A DNA stretch of 64,000 nucleotides from Apostichopus japonicus (taxonomy: Eukaryota; Echinodermata; Holothuroidea; Aspidochirotida; Stichopodidae). Positions 54,077 to 64,000 of this stretch are shown here, in pieces (position 1 is the first letter of the stretch; each line of letters opens with the position of its first letter). The stretch lies in the NCBI RefSeq assembly GCF_037975245.1, contig NC_092581.1, positions 4,070,001-4,134,000 on the forward strand, read 5' to 3'. Below the pieces are notes generated by a model. It saw nothing but the letters and a program-made list of their open reading frames with translations. It made no database searches and was not told the origin of the DNA. The translations under genes and the position numbers were made by a program.

Positions 54077-56251
54077 CAGGCGCGTATCCAGGATTTTTTA
54101 ACCCGGGGGGGGGGCGCGAATTACTATCTAAGCGGAGCGGCACCATCTGTTGGCGCGCAGCGTATAGAAAATTTCTGGTTTTGATACCCCCCCCCCCCCC
54201 CAGATCACCGGAAACGGCACTTCTCGGGCTTGAAATGACCAACCAGATGTATACTTTTGGCCTGAGAACCAAGTATTTCGTAATAGTTTTTTTCCATCCA
54301 TAACCTTTTTGAAGATTGTCAACCCGGCACACGTCATGTTCGACCTGATCGCATGTCCTGTGGGTCTTTGCTTTTGTAGGTGATTCTACGTCGCGGCCCA
54401 CAATACCCGTCAGTCCCACTTTTCAAGGTTTTAAGCCCCAAATTTGTTCAGAATTTGAAAATTCACAGTTCTCGTGAATAAACTCACTTCAAAACATACC
54501 CATAATGTTGTACAAAATTTCATCTATGGACAACCAATATAGAAAAACTACCTTCAACCCCTAACAGACCGGTCAAAATTGCACAAAATTGAGGGAAGTG
54601 TGATGCAGAATGTTGGTCAGAAATTTTCAAAAATTCAGACACAGTTAATTTATTGGTGTACAAATATTAAACCTCTTATAACGGCTATTATAAAACTTGG
54701 TTGAAGGAAATGAAATAATAGCAGATATTTCCGAAACCGAACACTACACACATAGGCGTAGGAGGCGCGGCGGCAGTGGCGGAGCTAGGGGTATTGGTCA
54801 GGAGGGGCGAGAATGGTCCGTAGGGGCGCTTTCGACACTATCTAAGCGGAGCGCCACCACTGGTTGGCGCGTAGCGCACAGACAAATTTTGAGTAAAGAT
54901 ACTCCCTAGATCGCCGGAAATGACCCTTTCAGGGCCTGGCTAATTTGCAGATAAACGAAGAATAGGGTGTCTTCGCCAAATTACACCAACAAAATGTGAC
55001 AAATGTCAATAAGTAGATGAGAGCGCAATAAAAAAGTCAATAATCTAGTATAAGTAAAAAGTGGTAAAGAGCTGAAAAAGGCACCAGCAGTCCATTTGAG
55101 TCCGTCAGGGGGCGCATCCGCCCCCTGACCGTATGGACGCTCCGCCACTGGGCGGCGGGGGTGCAGCCCCTAATTCGCCATTACTAATGTAAAAGAAACT
55201 TTTGACATAATTGGACCTCCATGCTTTTTATACATCTACATGAGACATGTCGTTGTTTACATTAGCATCCCGCGGTATACTGCGCAATTTTAACGGACCG
55301 TACGGTACATGATGACATGCGATGTAATAACCGATGCTTGCTTATATGATAGTGACATTGACACGCACGAAAATTTTTGGTTATTTTTTCAGGCAAGTCG
55401 GACAGTTTTGAGGATTTTCATCCTGGAACGCCATTTTCATGCTCACTGATATGATGTGATATCTGCTGTTTGCGTTACAAATTCGAACAGGCGCGTAGTG
55501 AGGAATTTGCCAAGGGAGGGGCGAAGCCTGTAGGCAAATTATCTAAGCGTAGCGCCACCATAGGTTGGCGCGAAGCGTACAAGAAAATTTTGGCCGAAAA
55601 TGCCTCCCAGATCGCTGGAAATGGCACTATACCCAGGACCATTTGTTAGCGCGAAGCGTACAAGCAAATTTTGGCCGAAAATGTCTCCCAGATCGCTGGA
55701 AATGACACTTCCCAGGCCTTGTAAGTTGCATCTAAACACTTTCTATTTTGAAATTACTTAGCGATATCATTTAAAAAAATGCTGAATGGGGGGGGGGGGC
55801 GGTAGCCCCCATCCCAAAATGCGTCATGTTCCCCGACGACACGGTCGAGTTCGAGACCAGCCACAGTTGGTTTCATAGCACAATTCTACATACGCGTTAT
55901 GATAGACCATATATAGTATATATATAGATCATTGGTGAGAGAGGAAAATGGAGACGTCAAAAAATGGAGTTGTCGGTGTAAGGGGTAGGATGAGGCACAC
56001 TTTTACGAAATCATTGATCCATCACTGGCTACCCTTCAGCGCTGTGATGTCACTGTTCCTCTTTCTCTTCCCGGTGTCTTCGCGTTTTCTTTTACTCCCT
56101 CCTTTTCTCCTTCTTCTCTCTTTCTTCTTTTTCTTTTCCCTTCCTCCTCCTCTTTTTCCCCTCTTTTTTCCTTTTTTCTTCTCTTTTTTTTCTCTCCTCT
56201 TTTTCTTCCCGGGGGGCGCGCGCCCCCAACGCCCCCCTGGATACGCACCTG
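54077..56251. mobile_element. TIR element, CAGGCGCGTATCCAGG family, with nested insertions
   Basis: Ends CAGGCGCGTATCCAGG and CCTGGATACGCACCTG are inverted repeats flanked by GTTAT (54072-54076 and 56252-56256). It sits inside the hairpin minisatellite. It shares 'ctaagcggagcg' blocks, 'gtagcgccaccataggttgg' blocks and the pyrimidine tract with 27792-29264. Nested inside is a 377-bp hAT-like MITE (54774-55150), within a part of the CATAGGCGTAGGA family. No transposase. Confidence 0.75.
54774..55150. mobile_element. hAT-like MITE with CAGTGGCGGAGC termini
   Basis: Left CAGTGGCGGAGCTAGG and right GCTCCGCCACTG are inverted repeats. Flanking eight bases are CGCGGCGG and GGCGGCGG, seven of eight identical. 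The right half recurs at 57330-57540. It splits a copy of the CATAGGCGTAGGA family (left end at about 54751). Confidence 0.65.
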
Positions 56252-57330
56252 GTTATTGTAGTTTGTTTCTCAGAGCAACATTGTTCCAGTACTAGTCCAT
56301 CACTTTTACAAGTCACAATACACGGTCACGGTCTACATGGTTACTGATACTGTTTATGACCTCTACTCACGCAGATACTAGCTATCCAGATTTTCAAGCA
56401 TGAATAGGCTAACTGTGTGGTAAGGTGCTTCCCTTCTAACCGTGGCGCTATGGCAATGTAATGTTGTGTTTTGAATTTTTACTCCAGATATGATCTATGG
56501 TTGTTTGCATAAAACCAAATGCAAACGGCCTTCTCTTTATATAATAGAATACCGGGCCTTTTGCGTAGTAAATTGATAGTCATAGATGAATACGTCCATC
56601 AGATGCCGCGAGAAAGATTTATGTACATAGGCTACAATTGATGTACACAGTCGTCAAAAAAGTTTATTACGTTCATTCATTAATGGTATGTTGTTTGTAA
56701 AACGTGGAGGCAAGTCAGCCCGCACATCACCAAAAATAATAGTTTGTCTTGTCAAACTTGATGAGGAATTGAGGATTTTACAATCGTTTCTTTTCAGTGA
56801 GGTATAAGGTTCAGTTGAAACAAGACAGGCAAAATTTCCCGCCAAATTATTTTGTTTGAACCAAACAACAATCGGCCAGTTTTCGCGATTTTTCACCGGC
56901 GATGTTACATTTTTGCCAACAGTAGTTCTAAACATCGGCCAATCCAATGTCTGATTTAAAATTGAGGCATGGAACCCTGAGTTTTGTATAAACGAGGATT
57001 GCTAAATAATAATAAATTAGTTCGTTGCGTATTACGCTTAATTTTTACAAGCTAAATTTGGCTCAAATAGTGCACCACTTGCAATGTAATGTACCGTAGG
57101 CTATACAGATATATATTTAGTGCATTGGTAGTGCAAACCATCGTAGTGTAGGCAATGCATCAGTGCACGTGCACGTTACGTAATATGATTTAGCTTTACA
57201 GCAAGCGAGCTGAATCTGCGTGACTGTATGAAAAAACATAGCTACGGTACAGTTAAAGATTGCTAAATTATCATCTCTGACGATAAATTGGAAACAATTT
57301 ACAGTAATAATTTCTTCACTAAATATATAA
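56252..57330. other. No gene seen
   Basis: After a short remnant of the hairpin minisatellite (56252-56300) the sequence is unique and AT-rich. The minus-strand frame 56654-56947 has no family features that I recognise. Confidence 0.4.
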
Positions 57331-57895
57331 ACGAAGAATAAATAGGTGTCATCGCCATTTGTCAGAAAATCGCACCAACAAAATGTGACAAATGTCAATA
57401 GGTATTTCAGAGCGCAATAAAAAAGTCAATAATCGCGAATAAATAGAAAGTGGTAAAAAGCTGAAAAGGGCGCCAGCAGTCCGTTTGAGTCCGTCAGGGT
57501 GGCATCCGCCCCCTCTGACTGTATGGACGCTCCGCCACTGGTAGGTGCCCGAAAAATTCTCAGCATATTGCCCAAATTTTCACCCAAAAAATTGGAAAAC
57601 ACACTGCAAATTATTACTCTTTCAGTAGGTGCCCGAAAAATATTCTCAGCATATTGCTCGAATTTTCACCCAAAAATTGAAAAACACATTGCAAATTATT
57701 ATTCTTTCAGTAGATGCCCGAAAAATTTTCAGCATACTGCCGAATTTTCACCAAAAAAAAATGAAAAACACACTGCAAATTATTATTCTTCCAGTAGGTG
57801 CCCGAAAAATTCTCAGCATATTGCCCGAATTTTCACAAAAATAATTGGTTGGAGGGCTGCAGCCCCCCAGCCCCCGCCTCCTACGCCTATGCTAA
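57330..57895. mobile_element. Fused MITE halves with 85-bp inverted-orientation array
   Basis: 57330-57540 is the right half of the CAGTGGCGGAGC element ending 'gctccgccactg'. From 57541 there are about four units of 'gtaggtgcccgaaaaattct' with 'cagcatattgcccgaatttt', the reverse complement of the array in 7236-7570. These end 'gcctcctacgcctatg' (57895), the CATAGGCGTAGGA terminus. Confidence 0.7.
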
Positions 57896-58030
57896 CACCC
57901 TCATTTAGATTACTGCTTCTTTGTGTAATAACCACAAAATGTGTTTTCCTACAGCTTTCAGACTACACCCTTATTCTACTGATAATTTGCTCTCCATGGC
58001 CTATGTTTTATGTCAATACTCTCTTTTCAG

Positions 58031-58332
58031 ATTCTTTGCAACGTAATGTTCTGTTTGATCAATTCAAATTGCAATTGGCTGAGCTCTTGACCGTGCGTGA
58101 CTGTTTAATGTTGTGTACCTTTTTCGAGCTGTCACCGAGAGACCTTGATGGAATAAGTCATAGTGATAATCCTTGTCTGCATGTCGTGCATCATTTGGAG
58201 GTGAGAGGTTTCATCCAACCAGGAGATGTGATTCAATTATCAGTTGCTCTGTTGAAAGCATACCAACAGATAATGTTGTGTTTGTTCGTTTGGGGTGTTT
58301 TTTTTTCCTGTCCTTTACGAAATAACCAATAA
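58031..58332 (+). CDS. Death-effector-domain-like terminal exon
   Basis: After a good acceptor (ctcttttcag at 58021-58030) the plus strand encodes a helical domain. It reads FDQFKLQLAELLTVRDCLML, then ELSPRDLDGISHSDNPC, then HHLEVRGFIQPGDVIQL and a final helix. The spacing and the LEVRGFIQPGD turn resemble the death effector domain used by FADD and caspase-8-like adaptors. Death-fold domains assemble cell-death and NF-kB signalling complexes. The frame ends at TAA (58330-58332), which overlaps an AATAAA signal, so this looks like a 3' terminal exon. The last about 18 residues (LCLFVWGVFFSCPL) do not look like domain and may instead follow an unseen donor. No upstream exon was found. Identity rests on eye comparison only. 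Confidence 0.5.
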
Positions 58333-58333
58333 A
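58328..58333 (+). terminator. Polyadenylation signal overlapping a stop codon
   Basis: AATAAA in 'accaataaagtagg' shares bases with the TAA ending the death-effector-like frame. Confidence 0.45.
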
Positions 58334-58339
58334 GTAGGC

Positions 58340-59116
58340 TTAGTAGAATCTTGATTGTTATAACTGATTTATTCTCTCTTCTTTTCTTACAACTTCGAAG
58401 CACACTTCTTCTTCTCCTTCCTCTAATTTTCCACCCTCGGAAACCCGTCACGTAAAACAAGCATATGATTGGACAATGATTATCACATGAGTAGGGGAAG
58501 TACCCTTTACGTAATTAACTCTGAAATTTTGAGATCACTATACGACATTCCCCTAATTTAGCAAAAAAAAGGTTTGATACACAAATCCTTTTTTTCTTTT
58601 AACTCTTGTTACACCAAAACTCTGAAAATGATGCAAAAACTTTTTGTTTCCTTTTGTCAACCAACAAAAACTTGAAAATTTCTGAAATCAAGAAAACAAC
58701 CTTTTGAAAAAACATAAAATCACCAATTTACATCTGATTCATTCTATACATAACTCTCAAACACTCTAATATACTGTACATGTCAAATGGTTAGTTTCAA
58801 GATGTAGAATATCATTTCCTGTAATAGGTTAATAACATGTATTAACATTGATGTTCATAGGTCCTGTTACTTATAAGTAAATGACTTTGAAAAGGTGCGC
58901 TCAAGACAACCAGATAATAGTTTTGTCTTGTTGGACAATTACATTATAGCATCATAGAGAATAATAAACATATTCAATCCAACTTTGTCTTGACATTGTG
59001 AATCTGAGGACTTCAAAATACACAATAATACTATAACTGGCGATCCAACCTCAAAAGCATTTAAATGAAGAGATTGACAATATCATATACTGTAACATTA
59101 ACACAGGACCATAGTT
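58340..59116 (-). mobile_element. Probable 3' untranslated region and 3' LTR of the gypsy element
   Basis: AT-rich sequence downstream of pol. It has no gene. The LTR boundaries cannot be set because the matching 5' LTR would lie beyond position 64000. Candidate LTR start on the minus strand is a TGTTAATG near 59105. Confidence 0.35.
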
Positions 59117-62100
59117 TTAGAAAACCTCCACTAAATTACACATGAAGCTTAATCTTTCTGAAAAACCTTTGTGGACTCTTAAAATGCTTGTAACAATATC
59201 CTTTGACTCTGGATATGTTTCAACATTCCACCAAAAATAACAAATGTGATTTTCGCCATCATTAGTAGTCATTGCAAATGACAACAAAACTTGCAATTTT
59301 CCTGCTTGAAATCTAGCTCTACAGATAGTCATTTCATTATCTGTTGGCGCTTCAACAATTAATTTGAGCTGTTTCTCAAGCTGATCTCTACTAATTGGAT
59401 ACGGTACAGCTAAACCATTGTTAACTAACGGACAACTCATATAATCTTCTAATCCAACTGATTCAATTTGTCTTACACACATAAATTGTTCTCGTGTAAG
59501 AGTAGGTAATGAGTTCCCCTTTTCATCTGTAAACTCAATGGAATGTGATGTCTTTTGATCAGTAGAATTTGCAGTAGCTTTACCCAAAGCTTCTTTTAGC
59601 TTTTGCAAATGTGTTATATTCTTCTTCTCACTAGAAGCTCTGATAAATGCAGGCTTAAGTCTGTTGTAATTGAAAACATCATGTAATATCTCCCCTTTTA
59701 GTGTAGCAAGAATATAATGTGTTCTATCAAGAATTTGAGGAACTACGAAAGGTTCACACCATTTAGCACGAATTTTCCTTGAATTTGCCGTTAAAGATGA
59801 AGAAGATGGTTTATATAGGTAAACTAGTTGTCCTATTGAATATACAGGCATTCTGCTTAACTTCTGTGTTATTTCTACATTTTGCTTTTCCTGATGTTTT
59901 CTCTGAAGAGAAAGAATAGTTTTTGAAACAGTTTGAAATTTCTTTTTCAAATGTTCAACATAATCTTGATAAGTATGAGACATACCCGACATAGGGTTGA
60001 AAGACAAATTACTCAAATCAGGCGCTTTTCTACCAAATGTCAATTCGTATGGACTGTAATTGCCCAGATAAGGCGACGAGAACGAATTATAGGCATAACA
60101 TGAAGTCGCTACAAAACGCACCCAATCTGTTCCGAATTGGTTTAAATTGACCTTCACAAAGTTTGCAACTGTTTGGATGTGTCGTTCGACTTGCAAACTA
60201 CCATGGTTTTCAACACTTATTATCTTCTGGTCAATTTGAAGTGTGTTACATAGTAATTGAACCAATTTGCCTGTGAGAGAAGATCCTGAATCAGTTATAA
60301 GACTTGATGGTGGTCCAAAAATACAAATGATCTTTTGAATAAGTGCCTCACAAATAGTTTCGGCATCCAGACTTTTCAGTGGTGCACAAATAATAAATCT
60401 TGTTATTTCACAACAGGCTACCATAAGGTGCTTGAAACCTGTAGGTGAAGTCGGCATTGACTTGAAATCAAGACTAATTCTATCAAAAGGTCTGTAATTG
60501 TCAGGAACTCTAGGATGATAAGGCCTTAAACAATCTGGCTTATTTCTAAACTGCTGACATCTTAGACAAGACTTGACATACTTGCTAATTGTGTCAAACA
60601 TATTAGGCATGTAAAAATTACGTCTGATAGTGACATATGTACGAACAACTCCTTGATGATTGCATAATAAACTGTCATGATATCGAGAGATAATAGTTTC
60701 TGATAGACTCCCTGGAACAGCTAGTTGCAATGTAAAATCATCATCTTTATCATGAAAGAATAATCTGAATAAGACACCATTGCATAAAATGTACTGTTCT
60801 GCTTTCATTTGCACACTTTTTGCTGCTTTTCTGTCCTTAGGCAAAATGTCATAGGCTAGATAATCATAAACTGGCTTAAAATAAATTGATGTTTCCTGTT
60901 CTATTTTTAACTGCTGCACATCAATTGGTAAGTTGTAATCTCTAATAATTTTCCTCTTTATAATATCCATCATCTTATCTAACTCGGCCTGTTTTGGAAC
61001 ATGACGTGTCACAAGACCATCTACTTTGGATATCAGTGGTTTGGGCACCCTATACAATTCAGGAGGGGGATCTCTGACCAACTCTTCAGGTTCCCTATCC
61101 ACCAGTCTGGGTTCATTGGTTACCAATGGTGGTGGTCTGGTGTTAACATGTGGTCTGAGATCTCTAACACCATTTCGCAAGTGATCATGTTCTGGCAAAT
61201 TAACAGGTCTATGCAATTGAAACTGTCTTCTGGAGTTCCCACTATCAGAAGACCGATTAGCCGTTTGACCATTAGTTTGAGCGATTTCACTATGCGATTG
61301 CGTTGGCTCTGCAACAGTTTGATTTGTCTTTGAGCCCTTTGGGAACAAATCTGGAATATCTATACCATGTGTCCTTGCATATGACCTTGTAACTATTGGG
61401 TTACATACAGGTTGTCTAACTTCATCATTCAACAGTTCTGAAGTAAACAGAGAAAATGCTATAGGAACAACTTCGTCAATCTCGGAGTGACTATAATTTG
61501 GATTTCTTGACAAAAAATCTGCTAGAACCAAATCTGATCCCTTTTTGTAAGCAATCTTGAATGAATAATCGGATAATTTCAGGATTAATTTTCGCAATCT
61601 AGAGGTGCTAGGTTCATCCTTAGATTGTAAGATCTGAACTATAGATGAATGATCAACAAATGCATTGAATTCATTTGGCTTCAATAGATGCTTAAATGCT
61701 GTGATGTTTATCAACAATCCAAACATCTCTAACTCTGTAACACTATAGTTTTGGCAGGCAGGTGGTAAGACTTTAGAATAATAACCAAGAATATATTCTT
61801 TGTCTTCAACAGTTTGAGTTAAGTAAGACCCAGTAGCAGTGCGTGAAGTATCACTGTACAAATTGAATGTACCAATACTTCTTGGCAAATGCAATATTGG
61901 TGGATTAGTCATCATTGATCTTATCTGTTCAAATGCTGCCTCATGTTCATCACTCCACACAAATCTTTTATGCTTTCTTGCAAGGTGATGAATTGGTCTC
62001 AATACACTTTGGATTTTGGGAAAAAAATTTGAAATATAATTTACTGCTCCAACAAATCTCCTTGTTTCTTTTGGAGTTTTTGGACGTTTCATTTTCCTAA

Positions 62101-63832
62101 TTGCTTCACATCGGTCTGCGAGTGGTTGTATACACAGACAACCCCTTTCATTCACAAAAATCTTATGACCCATGTATAATACACTGCTTCTGAACAATTT
62201 ACATTTCTTAGGACAAACTTTCAATCCATTATCTGCCAAACATTTCAGTAACAATGTTAAATGCTTCTTATGTTCACTCTTATCTTTACTGAATAAGATA
62301 ATGTCGTCGTGATGTGCAATACAAAATTCTGTAGAACCAGGTATAGCTTGAAGAATATCATTGATTTTCGCCTGAAATATACCAGGAGAAATATTAAGAC
62401 CTTGTGGCAATCTTTTATAGTAAAAGTGATTTCCTCCATTATAGGAAGCTATTCCTGTATACTGTTGTGCATGCTTGGAAAGTGGAAGGCAATGAAAGGC
62501 TGACTTAATGTCTACTACACTCAACACTCTGGCTTCTGAATTCCCTATTGTCTTTAGGGTCTCAGAAAGCAATGGGAAAGGATGATTGATTTTCCTTATT
62601 CTAGAATTCAAGTATCTGAAATCTGTAACTACCCTCTTTTCACTTGATTCCTTCTTTGATATGAGTAACACCGGAGATGTGTAAGACTGATGTCCAATGG
62701 ACAAAATACCTAATTTAACCAAATGGTTTAACTCTTTGTCAATGGCTTGCTTACCACTATCGGAAGCAAAATAAGGTCTGATATAAAATGGTTCATCATT
62801 GGATAGCTCAATATCAACTTCAAAGTTTGGGCAGCTTGACAACTCTCCATGTAAGGAAAATGCTTGTCTATTTTGTGAGAGCAAGTCATACACTTCCTCT
62901 TTTTCATCAGGTGTTAACACACTCTGAGACAAACTGACATATTTATGGATAATCTCATCTTCAGACAATTTCAAATTTGGATCATCTAGATCCAAATGTG
63001 GATATTTCTTAACACGTTCCTCAACAATAGTGCTAGACTCCACAGATACTTTGTGCAATGAATCATTACTTGACTTTTGGGTTACATATTGTGATGGCAA
63101 AGGTTGTACAACATCAGTCAACTGGCTGAAATGTAGAGTAGCAACTGGCTTATCTGACACAACATGTATAGTCTGACGAGAAATATTCTTAACTGGAATA
63201 CTTGTTCGACCTCTTCTAAATTTCACCAACATTTGTGATGGACACCATTTGGAAAGATACCTGTTGGGTTGAATGATTACCTCTGCATTCCTTAAATAAG
63301 GTGGTACTTTTCCTTTCAAAGTGATGAATTTTTCTTGACCAGGTTTAATTGCAACATAAGCAGAAGGTCTGAGATGCAACTGTTTGGCTGAGATCCTGAA
63401 CCTGTTAGTTTTGAATTCCAAGGTCCCATCTAATTCTGCCAAAGTTTTTGATCCCAATATCAAATCAACTCCAATCAGATTATCAACAACCATTGCTGAA
63501 ATTCTGAAATTTCTCTTTTGTATTGCTATTTCAAGCTCTATCATAGTATCTGAGGTCAAATATGATCCATTTCCTAAACGAAAAGTGACTGGATTTACAT
63601 GAGAACATTTCAGTTGTGACAAATACTTAGAAGAGTTAACAAATGAATGAGCAATGATAGATTTTGTAGACCCACTATCAAATAGTACAACAATACCCTT
63701 CTTGTCAGGTAAATAACCTTTTGCATAATTGTTGGAATTTAACTGAATCTCAACTTCAACTTTGTCCAGATATTCTGCCTTATGATGATTATTATCACCT
63801 TGTTTCTTATTAGGCTTAGTTGGTGTCCTCAA
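59117..63832 (-). CDS. pol: Ty3/gypsy-type retrotransposon pol, uninterrupted
   Basis: An open frame of 1571 codons with domains in Ty3/gypsy order. An aspartic protease has FDSGSTKS with Asp52. Reverse transcriptase follows with VVTDFRYLNSRI and LPQGLNISPGIFQ. RNase H has YSDTS (Asp661) and a VTELEM segment. Integrase has an HHCC-like region (CNHQG ... CLRCQQF), LDFKSMP, ITDSGSS (Asp1181) and a later VERHIQTV. The polymerase motif reads HHDD (residues 507-510) where most relatives have YxDD. No chromodomain is seen. The frame lacks an ATG at its start and is -1 relative to gag, so a gag-pol frameshift product is likely. The absence of stops suggests a young copy. Confidence 0.9.
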   Translation of the reverse strand: MRTPTKPNKKQGDNNHHKAEYLDKVEVEIQLNSNNYAKGYLPDKKGIVVLFDSGSTKSIIAHSFVNSSKYLSQLKCSHVNPVTFRLGNGSYLTSDTMIELEIAIQKRNFRISAMVVDNLIGVDLILGSKTLAELDGTLEFKTNRFRISAKQLHLRPSAYVAIKPGQEKFITLKGKVPPYLRNAEVIIQPNRYLSKWCPSQMLVKFRRGRTSIPVKNISRQTIHVVSDKPVATLHFSQLTDVVQPLPSQYVTQKSSNDSLHKVSVESSTIVEERVKKYPHLDLDDPNLKLSEDEIIHKYVSLSQSVLTPDEKEEVYDLLSQNRQAFSLHGELSSCPNFEVDIELSNDEPFYIRPYFASDSGKQAIDKELNHLVKLGILSIGHQSYTSPVLLISKKESSEKRVVTDFRYLNSRIRKINHPFPLLSETLKTIGNSEARVLSVVDIKSAFHCLPLSKHAQQYTGIASYNGGNHFYYKRLPQGLNISPGIFQAKINDILQAIPGSTEFCIAHHDDIILFSKDKSEHKKHLTLLLKCLADNGLKVCPKKCKLFRSSVLYMGHKIFVNERGCLCIQPLADRCEAIRKMKRPKTPKETRRFVGAVNYISNFFPKIQSVLRPIHHLARKHKRFVWSDEHEAAFEQIRSMMTNPPILHLPRSIGTFNLYSDTSRTATGSYLTQTVEDKEYILGYYSKVLPPACQNYSVTELEMFGLLINITAFKHLLKPNEFNAFVDHSSIVQILQSKDEPSTSRLRKLILKLSDYSFKIAYKKGSDLVLADFLSRNPNYSHSEIDEVVPIAFSLFTSELLNDEVRQPVCNPIVTRSYARTHGIDIPDLFPKGSKTNQTVAEPTQSHSEIAQTNGQTANRSSDSGNSRRQFQLHRPVNLPEHDHLRNGVRDLRPHVNTRPPPLVTNEPRLVDREPEELVRDPPPELYRVPKPLISKVDGLVTRHVPKQAELDKMMDIIKRKIIRDYNLPIDVQQLKIEQETSIYFKPVYDYLAYDILPKDRKAAKSVQMKAEQYILCNGVLFRLFFHDKDDDFTLQLAVPGSLSETIISRYHDSLLCNHQGVVRTYVTIRRNFYMPNMFDTISKYVKSCLRCQQFRNKPDCLRPYHPRVPDNYRPFDRISLDFKSMPTSPTGFKHLMVACCEITRFIICAPLKSLDAETICEALIQKIICIFGPPSSLITDSGSSLTGKLVQLLCNTLQIDQKIISVENHGSLQVERHIQTVANFVKVNLNQFGTDWVRFVATSCYAYNSFSSPYLGNYSPYELTFGRKAPDLSNLSFNPMSGMSHTYQDYVEHLKKKFQTVSKTILSLQRKHQEKQNVEITQKLSRMPVYSIGQLVYLYKPSSSSLTANSRKIRAKWCEPFVVPQILDRTHYILATLKGEILHDVFNYNRLKPAFIRASSEKKNITHLQKLKEALGKATANSTDQKTSHSIEFTDEKGNSLPTLTREQFMCVRQIESVGLEDYMSCPLVNNGLAVPYPISRDQLEKQLKLIVEAPTDNEMTICRARFQAGKLQVLLSFAMTTNDGENHICYFWWNVETYPESKDIVTSILRVHKGFSERLSFMCNLVEVF

Positions 63833-63882
63833 AGAATTTACGTAGGGAGAGGGTTCAGGAGCGCACTGAGAACTCTCCCCTT

Positions 63883-64000
63883 CTAAAAATCCTGAGTCAT
63901 ACCTTGACCACCAATCTGAGGATTATCCCTTTCAGAAGTAGGTCTTGCCTCTCTTTGGATTTGGCGTTGTTCAAGGTCTCTTTGCCGTTTTCTACAGTTA
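63883..64000 (-). CDS. gag: gag C-terminus of the same gypsy element, partial
   Basis: The minus-strand frame enters from the right edge with NCRKRQRDLEQRQIQREARP and ends at TAG (63885-63883). The basic NCRKR text could be the end of a zinc-knuckle region; the rest lies outside the window. The pol frame is open for about 45 bases before the gag stop in the -1 frame. I see no canonical slippery heptamer. Confidence 0.55.
   Translation of the reverse strand, partial: NCRKRQRDLEQRQIQREARPTSERDNPQIGGQGMTQDF

Noticed and set aside
57499-58030. 5' part of the 277-codon plus-strand frame
   Set aside because: It translates MITE tandem repeats and intron; only the part after the acceptor at 58030 looks like a protein domain.

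Overview
The window is animal nuclear DNA. It is AT-rich, has spliced genes with GT-AG introns, and carries many LINE, SINE, hAT-like, Ty3/gypsy and minisatellite sequences. The gene families present (a seven-finger A20/TNFAIP3-type OTU protein, an IAP-type RING exon, a death-effector-like exon, a DUF4806-like gene) fit a marine invertebrate, most likely a deuterostome such as an echinoderm. That placement is inference; no marker settles the species.

The backbone is one A20-like locus on the minus strand, present in three states. Copy C (38858-46770) is complete: six exons join in frame into a 1109-residue protein with an OTU deubiquitinase domain and seven A20 zinc fingers. Copy A (1600-5115) is a decayed duplicate with a 1-base deletion in exon 1 and two internal deletions that remove the zinc fingers; one deletion fuses the OTU exon to an intronic minisatellite. 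Copy B (about 13170-23935) is a fragment without OTU exons. Its zinc-finger exon has been amplified into five tandem 635-bp units, each a symmetric phase 0-0, 420-bp exon.

Other host exons are a lone IAP-type RING exon (12393-12583, minus) and a death-effector-like terminal exon (58031-58332, plus). With A20 they suggest an innate-immune or apoptosis neighbourhood, although the two lone exons lack visible partners.

Mobile DNA fills the rest. A 5.9-kb element with TA target duplication, GC-rich subterminal arrays and a DUF4806-like gene (13332-19226) sits inside one minisatellite unit. Two related gypsy-remnant segments lie at 5755-8727 and 23938-26400. A gypsy element with an uninterrupted pol frame and the end of gag occupies 59117-64000. 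Several non-autonomous DNA elements have exact target-site duplications, and some have an empty paralogous site in the window (7189-7789, 30339-30717, 33320-34216, 46927-47390, 27792-29264, 54077-56251, 11497-12276). A U2-snRNA-headed retroposed sequence lies at 32414-32557. CR1- and L2-type LINE fragments, tRNA-derived SINEs and several satellites complete the window.

Layout: 1-5270 copy A; 5755-8727 gypsy remnant with nested hAT element; 9700-10530 tandem repeat; 11497-12276 MuDR-like element; 12393-12583 RING exon; 13170-23935 copy B with the 5.9-kb insertion; 23938-26400 second gypsy remnant; 26570-35350 repeat-rich; 35761-46913 copy C; 46927-57900 repeat-rich; 58031-58332 death-fold exon; 59117-64000 gypsy element.
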